Shown one piece after another: positions 9,250 through 15,878 of a stretch of DNA of 15,878 nt. The DNA comes from Pigoraptor vietnamica (lineage: Eukaryota; Opisthokonta; Filasterea). The stretch's first letter is position 1; every line of letters starts with the position of its first letter. Location: assembly GCA_943704525.1 (NCBI GenBank), contig CALSCQ010000576.1, forward strand, positions 1 to 15,878. The letters run 5' to 3'. The position numbers and the translations under genes were made by a program. The notes under the pieces are model-generated. The model did no database searches. It had not been told where the DNA came from and was given only the letters and a program-made list of their open reading frames with translations.

Positions 9250-9325
9250 ATGGCCGGCCTCCGCGGAACGCGCTTTCTGCTGTGCGTTCTTGCGCTCGGC
9301 TTGATTTCGGGCGCGCATGCCCAAG
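9250..9325 (+). other. Signal peptide exon of the plus-strand receptor
   Basis: Exon 1 encodes 25 residues, beginning MAGLRGTR, then a Leu/Val/Ile core and ending SGAHAQ, a typical secretory leader with a small-residue cleavage site. It ends in phase 1 at a GTGGGA donor. The frame is open upstream to another ATG at 9025, but that start would bury the leader behind 75 residues, so 9250 is preferred. Confidence 0.8.
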
Positions 9326-12300
9326 GTGGGAGGCGATGGTGGCTGTTCACAATTGGGGAGAACGGCTGTGCGGCCATGAGTGGGTCTGCGACCGCGACGA
9401 AGACTGGAGTGGAGCACGACAGATAAGAAATAGGGTGCACTCGCGGGAAATGGGCGAATCAGGGTGATTGGCACTGCATTGCTTTTGTGCGTGCACTTGA
9501 GGCCCCCCCCTTTTTGCCTCCTTTTCTGCTCGTGGCATCTCACCGCGCGCCGTTTGAATTCGTTTGCCGCAGTGAAACTCGCCTTTGATTCGGTGGCGCA
9601 AGTGCCCAACTTCTACACGCTCATGCAGCAGGTCAACGCGGGCGGCCCCGGCGCTGCGACGGCGGCGCAGCAACTCATGACGTACAACACGCCCTCGAAC
9701 AGCGCCATGATGGGGCAAATCATTGTGCGAATCCTGGACAACTCCAACAATCTGATTACGACGGGGCCGAATTCGGTGCTGACCATTACGGCCACGACGG
9801 CCATCTACAACAACACGCTCACGGACGACTACACTGGCCGCCTCTGCACGATGCCGGGGCTCGCCGTCTCGAGCGACATTCAGCTGCCGTACTACGACAT
9901 CACGTGCACAACGAACGCGACGTACCCGAGGGGATACGTTCAGGTGAAGGCGGTGGCGGGGATTGCGACATTCGCGTTTTTGACGCTCGACAAGCCCACG
10001 ATCGACATGCGTCTCGGCGCGAATGCGCTCCTCTCGTCGCGCGTCCTCAAGTTTGAGGTGCTCGGGACGGCGGCGATCACACCCATCGTGTCGGCTCCGT
10101 TTCACACAACCTGTGAGTGGGCTGTGTGCCGCGCCGCTTGCGTCTATTTCGTTATATGTTTGCGTGCGCATGCGAGGGAGTGTGCGTGAGGAGTGAATGG
10201 GAGTGAGTGGCGTAATTGTACTTTCTTGTGTGTGTGCATGTGATCTGAGCACACAAATTTGACTCCCCCCCTTACCGCAGTTCAAGCGGCCTTCTACCGC
10301 CTCACCAGCGACACGACCATTCCGACGTCGGTCATCGCCAACAACCCCTTCCCCACCATCAAGGTCGAGGCTGTGTACAGCAACCCCCTCTACCAAAACC
10401 CGAACTTCCCCGGCCTCAACGCGCAGCAGTACCTCCCGCTTACCTTTGGCGTCGACGCGAACGTGAACGTGGACCTCACCATTCCGCGCGTGCTCGACGG
10501 CGTGACGATCAAGCCGTTTGAGACGTACGCCGGGCTGATGATCGACAGCCTCGTCAAGGTAGGCGGCGCGGGGATGACCGTGAACAGCAAGAAGGAACAG
10601 ATGTTCCGCGTGCGCATGGTGAACGGCGTCGCCACTTTCAACGACGTGCGCGTCCTTGACGTGTACAAGAACCTGCGCTTCAACGTCACTGCGACCAAGC
10701 CGCACCCGTTCTACCAGCGCGTCCCCCTCGACTACTCTGACAATGGCATACTGCTCACGCCTGCCTTCAACATCACGGGTGGGCGTGCGATGCATATACC
10801 CGTTGGCACAGGATGCGCACGCTCACATACACACCCAGCGCACACCCGCCCACAACGCACATGCACGGCACTGACACGCCCCGCTCTGACCACAGCCCAA
10901 GTGGTCGCGTCCATCGAGATTGTCGACTCGACGCAGCCGGACAAGTCGCCTCGCCTCGACGCCTACTTTCCCTTTGACATTATGCCGTCGGTGCGCATTC
11001 TGGACTCCAACGGAGGGCTCATCTACTCTGGTCCCGATTCGACGTGGGTGCCTGGCGGATGAAGCGCGTCGCCTTCGTGCATTCATGCGCGCGCACGCAC
11101 ACACACACACACGCACACGCACACACGAGCACACACATACGCACGCACATATATGATGGGTGTGTCTCACCCGCAATCACTCCACAGGCTCGAGTTCAAC
11201 GTGACGGCCAGTCCCTCTGTGTGCCTAACGATGAAGAAGTTCAGGGCGGTGCGTGGCATTGGCGTCTTTGCGGGTTCGGTCTGCGAGGATGCGACGAACG
11301 TGCAGCTGTCGTTTGCCACGAGCTCTCCCTCTGTCCCCGCCACTGTGTTTACGGACACGACCAACTCGTTTGACGTATCGCGTAAGTGGGCGCGCTCCAT
11401 ATTCCGGTCTCACAACCCCTGTCACGCGTGTGTACACTTACACAGAACAGGCCATGTCCGTACCTGAACAATCACTGGCGCTCACACCACTGTTCATTGT
11501 AACCGGCAGGCGAAATCCGCATTGGTTTTCTCATTCCGCGCACGGGGGCGTGGGGCTCTGTGGGCGGCAGCTTTGAGTCGGCGTCCCTGCTTGCCTTCGA
11601 CAACATCCGCAAGGGCCGCTACCCCAGCCTGATACCCGGTTTCCAGGACAAGCTGGTGCCCCTCGTGCGTGACACGGCCAGCGATGCGCTCGTCGGCGTG
11701 TCCGCGTCACTCAAGCTCATCCGCGATAGCCGCGTCAGGTGCGCTGCCCGCCGTCCTTTAGCGCTATGCGCGCGTGCCCTTGTCTGCAAGGCCTTTCACC
11801 AGTCACCGTCCACAGCACGTGACCGCCTGTGTGCCAATAACGACGCAGGCTGATCATTGGTCCCGGCGAGGACCCCGTGCCACCGCCCGTGAGCCAAGTG
11901 TGCACCGTGAAGGAGATTGCGCAGCTGTCGTACACGGCGCCCACCGAAGTGCTGAGCGACAAGAGCGTCTTCCCGTACTTTTCGCGCGTCGGTCGCAGCG
12001 TCGGCCTTGAGGGCATCGCGATTGCCAAGTTCCTCGCGAACCGCGGCTGGACGCAGATTGTGGGTGCACACACGCACACACACACGCCCACAGCCGCCCA
12101 CCCACGCACACAAAGGACGCACAAGCGTAACAGTGTGCGCGCGCACATTTCACGAAGCATGCGAGCTTACTCCATGCAACGTGATCCTGACTGCAGGCTC
12201 TTATCACGAGCGTCGCCTTCCCCGTGTCTAAGGGCTTCCTGGAAACGTCGCGCCTTGTTGGCATCAACATTCTCACTGAGGTGCGGCAGTGTGTATGCAT

Positions 12301-14832
12301 GTGCTCCTTTGCGCGTTCGTGCGCATGTGTTTGTGTGTGTGCGTGCGTGTGCGTGTGTCCTACAAGCTGACTCACGTGCTCGCAGATTTCGATTCCCACC
12401 GACGGTTTCCCTGACCTCACGGAGCCGCTGACGAAGGTCAAGGAGTCTGGCGCCCGCGTCATTCTCACGACCATCGAGAACCAGGTGCGTGCGCTGCCAT
12501 GTGCCTGGCAGCGTGCCTCGGTGTGCCCACATGCGTTTTTTTTGTGAGGGGCTGCGTGTGTGCAAGTGTATTAATCGAAACGGCTTGTTGCGCAGGCGTC
12601 GTGGAACCTCTACAAGGAGGCGATGCGCATTGGTGTGTCTGGACAGGACGGTTACCAGTGGGTCGGCGGCAGCACCGTCGCGGGCTCGTTCCCCTTTGCG
12701 AACCAGTACCACACGTGCAACACGCCCCCCGTGTGCACGGTGAGCCTCCATCTCTTGCGAAGAAAGTGCCTTTCCGTATTCAACGCCAGACTGCATCTAA
12801 CATCCATGCCCCCTTCCTTCTTGTGCTTTTGCAGGTGGGCATGCGCGGGATGGTCTATCTCCTCAACAAGTACGGCGACCCCACGAACGACCCCAACGGC
12901 GCGTGGGCGAGCCTTCTCACGGATTACCTCGCGCTCGATCCCGTCACGCACAACGGCGACATTCACATGCCGACGAGCGCCGTGCTGCCCTTCCTCGGCC
13001 TCTGCTACGACACTGTGATGGTGTTTGTGACGACGCTTCACGAGTTTATCATCAACAACCGCACGATCACCGGCCCCGCCTTTTCGGACCAGCTGCGCAA
13101 GATTGTGTACGAGGGCATCACGGGCACGATCCGCTTTGACGCGAACGGCGACCGTGTCGGCTACGAGGGGTACGTGCTGAACCTCCACGCCAACAACTCT
13201 GCGAACCGCCCCACGGACACGTCGACGGTGTTTGGCATTCCCGCGGTCGTGCTGATGACGGACAAGGACCAGCCCCTCGTGGAGGTCCCCATCGACCCGC
13301 GCGGCTTCCGGTGGGTACCCCTATGCGCGTTGTCACGTGCTGTTACGTGTCTCGTTGTGCATGCGATTGCGACCTTGCGTGAGGCGTGTGCATTGTGTGC
13401 CGGCGAGTGTGACACACACGTGACCATTTTTGCCTGTCTTGTGCCCATGCAGCTACCCGGACAACGTCCCGATGGACCGCCGCACTTTCCTCGGCGTCAA
13501 CCTTGCAGCCGGTAACACGCCGACCTTCCTCACGGATCGCGTGCCGGTGGCATGTGAGTGGCACAGCTGCGACGTGCGTGCGTTCTGCAACACACTCACT
13601 GCCAGGCGCAGCATTGTTCCGTCTGTGCAGTGTCTCCCTTTCACCCTAACGTCCGTTGTCCCCGCAGTCACGTGCGCGCAGACGTGCAGCCACGCGAACG
13701 CGTCGCTCTCCCGCCCCTGGATTCCCGGCAACTGCCCGGTCTACATGGCCATGCGGGAGCTCCCCGGCATCGTCCCCGGTGCCATCAACGCGCAGGTCAT
13801 GGCCGAATTCCCCGCCGCCCTCCAGGCCCTCCTCACGCAGCAAGTGGGCGCTAAGCTCGTCGCGAACCTCGGCGCTGCCGACGTTGCGACCGCTACGAAC
13901 TGCGGTGCCGCCGGACAGTTTGCGGCCCTTCCCGGTTGCCAGAACCTCCTGATCCCCCAGACGGCCGTTGGCGCCGCGTGCCTCGCCGTGATCCAGGCGC
14001 AGTTGGCCGGGCAGTGCTCCACGAGCCCTCCCAGTGCGAACTGTCTGCCGTCGGCGGGGTGCCAGGCGGTCGTCGGTCCGACCATCCCCACGGTCGTTGC
14101 GTGCGGAGTCAACCTCGCCACTGGCTCGGCGTCGAAGCTCGGATCGGCTGCGTGTTACGCGAAGCTGTCTGGACGCCACCCCATGATTGCCGCGTGCGGC
14201 GCGGACGGCTCGCAGGCCATTTCGAGCGCGTGCATTGCGCTGGCGGACTCGATGAAGTGGGTCCCTCTGCACCTCGCACTCGCCTGCATGCATGCGTGCA
14301 CGTGACTCAGCTTTTTTTCCGCGCACGTTAGCTTGCGCAGCTGTTCGTTCTTAATGCTGACTTGCCCATGCGTCCCGGCAGGTACTGCGCCGAGGTGTCC
14401 CTCCGTAACACATACGCGAACGGCCTGTGCGTGTCGAAGGACCTCTGCCGCTGCAATACCAAGCCCGCAAACCCCGCCGCCCCCGGCTGGATTGGCGCCG
14501 ACTGCTCCATCCGTGGGTGTCGTTGTTTGCGTCGCCTGGGCGCATGTCTGCAAGCGCCGTCTTGTCTCGACATCGGCCGCGCTTTCCTCTGTTGCTGACG
14601 CTGAAATTCACATTGCGTGTTGCGCAGCGCAATGCTCGCAGACGTGCATCAAGGGCACCTGCACCGGTCCGGACACGTGCACGTGCGCGCCCTACTGGAC
14701 GGGCGTGGCCTGCGAAATTGGTGCGTCCACTTTGCCGTATGTAGCGCTTGCTCGCGCTCGTTTGCACGGACTCTCGAGAGAAGTTTTATTTCATTGTAAG
14801 ACTATGCGTGCATTGCAGTGGGCCTGACACCC

Positions 14833-14863
<31 letters not shown>

Positions 14864-15755
14864 ACAACAAAAAAAACAGCCATTTGCCAGAGCACCTGCA
14901 CGCCCAATCAGGGCCGCTGCGACGAGGACCCCAACGTCGTTGGCAGCAACTCGACCTCTGCGTACCCCAACAAGTGCTTCTGTCGCCCGGGCTTTTACCA
15001 CGGCGGGAACCGTGCCTGCGAGCTGAGTGAGTGTCAATATGCTTGCGCTTTGGTGTCCTTACGCTGTCGAGCTGACGACTCGTCTCGCGTGCAGAGTGTG
15101 CTTGCGATCCGAAGGGAACGCTTGCGTCGACCCTCACGAACGGAACGTACACGTGCTCGGAGGAGGGCACGTGCCAGTGCAAGTCGGGGTACAGCGGACA
15201 GACGTGCAGCTCACGTGAGTCCCCTTGCCCTTCGCCTTACGGCGCCTCTTACTCTTGCGTTACTACTTGGAGTCTCACTCTGTCCCTCACCGCGCTGCAG
15301 AGGCCGTTCCGATTGTCATTATCGCGGCGCCCGCTGCCGCCGGCGGTGCCGTGGTGCTGATTGCGATCATTCTCGTGGCTCGGTGGTACCTGCGCCGGCA
15401 GAAGGAGCTCGCGGAGCTTGCGAATGTCGATTGGATGCTCCAGTATGACCAAATTCAGCTCACGGGCAAGATGGGTGGGTGGCCGCGGCTCTGAGTGTGT
15501 GCGTGTGTGTGTGCGTGTGTGCGCGCGTGCGTGTAGTGCGTGTATAGATATACATGCTTGTCTAAGTACTACTCCATATGGTTGTGAAAGGATCTGTTCC
15601 CTCTGAGCTCACCCACTCCCTCTCCCCACAGCCGGGTTCGGCAGCCGTATGGGAAGCATGACGGGATCGCGCGTCGGCAGTCGCCTCAGCCAGCGCAGCG
15701 GTGGCTCTGCCGCGAGCGAGCGCAACGCGCAGACGTTCTGCACTGTCGGCGTGTA
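9250..15755 (+). CDS. Receptor guanylate cyclase-like membrane receptor, divergent paralog (3' end outside window)
   Basis: Spliced gene with ATG at 9250; 19 exons, 1392 codons visible, incomplete at the right edge. Exons: 9250-9325, 9573-10112, 10281-10778, 10896-11043, 11188-11381, 11510-11738, 11849-12059, 12197-12280, 12386-12484, 12596-12739, 12835-13310, 13453-13553, 13668-14256, 14382-14512, 14628-14720, 14880-15026, 15095-15214, 15301-15474, 15632-15755. All joins keep phase. Parts: leader (1-25), Ig-like repeats (26-485), ANF-type ligand-binding domain (about 488-932), Cys-rich region with one ten-cysteine module (934-1130), EGF-like modules (1130-1294), one membrane helix (about 1296-1320), Ser/Gly/Arg-rich tail (1352-1392). 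It matches the minus-strand gene part for part and ends one exon before the point where that gene enters its kinase homology domain, so the kinase-like and cyclase parts are inferred from the paralog. Confidence 0.84.
9573..11381 (+). other. N-terminal Ig-like (beta-sandwich) repeat region, plus-strand receptor
   Basis: Exons 2-5 (residues about 26-485) encode three beta-rich units: exon 2, exon 3 and exons 4+5. Units 1 and 3 share a clear motif, VRILDNSNNLITTGPNS against VRILDSNGGLIYSGPDS. Units 1 and 2 share a closing strand, AGIATFAFLTLD against NGVATFNDVRVLDVY. Outer introns are phase 1, so each unit is a symmetric 1-1 block. The paralog has the same layout; exon 3 is the best conserved unit (IPRxxNATxxK / IPRVLDGVTIK regions). 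Fold assignment is by pattern only. Confidence 0.55.
11092..11150. repeat. (AC)n-rich tract, plus-gene intron 4
   Basis: AC repeats with GCAC interruptions between the donor at 11044 and the acceptor ending at 11187. Confidence 0.85.
12066..12112. repeat. (AC)n-rich tract, plus-gene intron 7
   Basis: CACA repeats with CCCA interruptions immediately after the donor at 12060. Confidence 0.8.
12325..12358. repeat. (GT)n-rich tract, plus-gene intron 8
   Basis: TG repeats with GCGT units ahead of the acceptor ending at 12385. Confidence 0.8.
13668..14400 (+). other. Cysteine-rich region with one ten-cysteine module (plus gene)
   Basis: Exon 13 and the start of exon 14. It begins FTCAQTC and a PGNC segment, passes through an Ala-rich helix-like part, then carries one module: C-x13-C-x11-C-x8-C-x5-C-x13-C-x16-C-x13-C-x11-C, ending just before KYC of the first EGF-like unit. 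Spacing from the second cysteine nearly equals that of both copies in the minus gene. The module is in one uninterrupted 589-bp exon here, whereas the minus gene splits the equivalent region with five introns. Confidence 0.65.
14382..15214 (+). other. EGF-like modules (plus gene)
   Basis: Exons 14-17. Exon 15 reads C-x3-C-x4-C-x5-C-x-C-x8-C (QCSQTCIKGTC, then DTCTCAPYWTGVAC). Exon 16 has an insert with several Asn/Ser and ends KCFCRPGFYHGGNRAC. Exon 17 ends GTCQCKSGYSGQTC. Exons 15-17 are phase 1-1, matching the minus gene's exons 17-19 one for one. Confidence 0.8.
14830..14876. repeat. Poly-C followed by poly-A before an acceptor, plus-gene intron 15
   Basis: 24 consecutive C, then A-runs interrupted by single C, leading straight into the CAG acceptor at 14877-14879. 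An A-rich stretch in place of pyrimidines next to the acceptor is unlike the other introns here. The frame downstream (exon 16, EGF-like) is intact. Confidence 0.85.
15301..15474 (+). other. Transmembrane helix and conserved juxtamembrane block (plus gene)
   Basis: Exon 18. A hydrophobic run (VPIVIIAAPAAAGGAVVLIA and onward) is followed by RWYLRRQKELAELANVDW, nearly identical to the minus-strand paralog. The exon length (174 bp) and both flanking phase-1 introns are also identical in the two genes. Confidence 0.88.
15495..15534. repeat. (GT)n/(GC)n tract, plus-gene intron 18
   Basis: GT repeats grading into GCGC, 20 bases after the donor at 15475. Confidence 0.8.
15632..15755 (+). other. Ser/Gly/Arg-rich pre-kinase segment (plus gene)
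   Basis: Exon 19, starting AGFGSRMGSMTGSRVGSRLS and ending TFCTVGV plus the first two bases (TA) of a Tyr codon. Repeated GSR/GSM triplets give many Ser beside basic residues, like the phosphorylation cluster of animal receptor cyclases. The in-frame TAG at 15754-15756 is read as a splice junction (TA then GTGAGT), not the gene's end, because the paralog splits its Tyr codon identically and continues into the kinase homology domain. Confidence 0.65.
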
Positions 15756-15861
15756 GTGAGTGTCCTTGCGTCCCCCTTGCTCATGCACCCATATGCTTGC
15801 GCGGGTTGATGGCCTTTTTTCCCTCGCGCGCTGTTCGCCCTCTCTCCACTTACAATGAATT

Positions 15862-15878
15862 CCCCCCCTCCCCCCCCC
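15862..15878. repeat. C-tract at the right edge
   Basis: A nearly pure run of C in intron 19 of the plus gene, probably its polypyrimidine tract; the next exon should start just outside the window. Confidence 0.7.

Larger units (their letters stand above)
11510..13553 (+). other. ANF-receptor / type I periplasmic-binding-like ligand-binding domain (plus gene)
   Basis: Exons 6-12, residues about 488-932. It opens IRIGFLIPRTGAW, then RLIIGPGEDPV, QLSYTAPTEVLSDKSVFPYF, LEGIAIAKFLANRGWTQI, a TITGP segment and ITGTIRFDANGDRVGY before the C-terminal linker. Length and motif order match PF01094. Block similarity to the minus-strand copy is high (LSD-SVFPYF against FSDKSLYPLY; GTVVGGTFPFANQ against GSTVAGSFPFANQ), while loops differ, so the two receptors probably see different ligands. 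Six internal introns, most not shared with the paralog. Confidence 0.82.

Noticed and set aside
9347-10795. Long open frame on the minus strand opposite plus-gene exons 2-3 (482 codons)
   Set aside because: It runs through intron and exon alike, is rich in Arg/His/Val as expected from antisense of GC-rich codons, and shows no domain; the plus-strand frame carries the conserved motifs.
15754-15756. In-frame TAG as the natural end of the plus gene
   Set aside because: The paralog has the same TA/G pattern and demonstrably continues through a split Tyr codon into a kinase homology domain; GTGAGT is also a consensus donor.

Overview
The window is nuclear DNA of a GC-rich, intron-dense eukaryote, most likely a protist. 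It shows many short spliceosomal introns (68-247 bp), almost uniform GTGNG donors, CAG acceptors, secretory leaders, EGF-like modules and a receptor-guanylate-cyclase-type kinase homology domain. I cannot name the species; an alga, apusomonad or another flagellate would all fit. No bacterial operon, CRISPR, tRNA or rRNA signal was seen.

Two large paralogous receptor genes lie head to head. The minus-strand gene runs from its start codon at 7927 down to the left edge (22 exons read, 1695 codons, incomplete). The plus-strand gene runs from 9250 to the right edge (19 exons read, 1392 codons, incomplete). Between the start codons are about 1.3 kb of non-coding DNA containing an AT-rich island that differs from the GC-rich flanks.

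Both proteins have the same order of parts: signal peptide; about 450-470 residues of beta-rich, Ig-like repeats; a type I periplasmic-binding/ANF-receptor ligand-binding domain; a cysteine-rich region built from a repeated ten-cysteine module (one copy in the plus gene, two in tandem in the minus gene); about four EGF-like modules; one transmembrane helix; a conserved basic juxtamembrane block; and a Ser/Arg-rich tail. The minus gene continues into the first half of a kinase homology domain with a degenerate catalytic loop (HGRLKSSN), the signature of metazoan membrane guanylate cyclases. The plus gene stops at the window edge one exon earlier. The cyclase domain expected after this domain lies outside the window and was not seen.

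All exon joins were checked by hand for reading-frame phase, and both reconstructed frames stay open through every join. Twelve intron positions are shared in position and phase; sixteen are private to one paralog. The likely job is ligand sensing at the cell surface with cyclic-nucleotide output, but that output is inferred.
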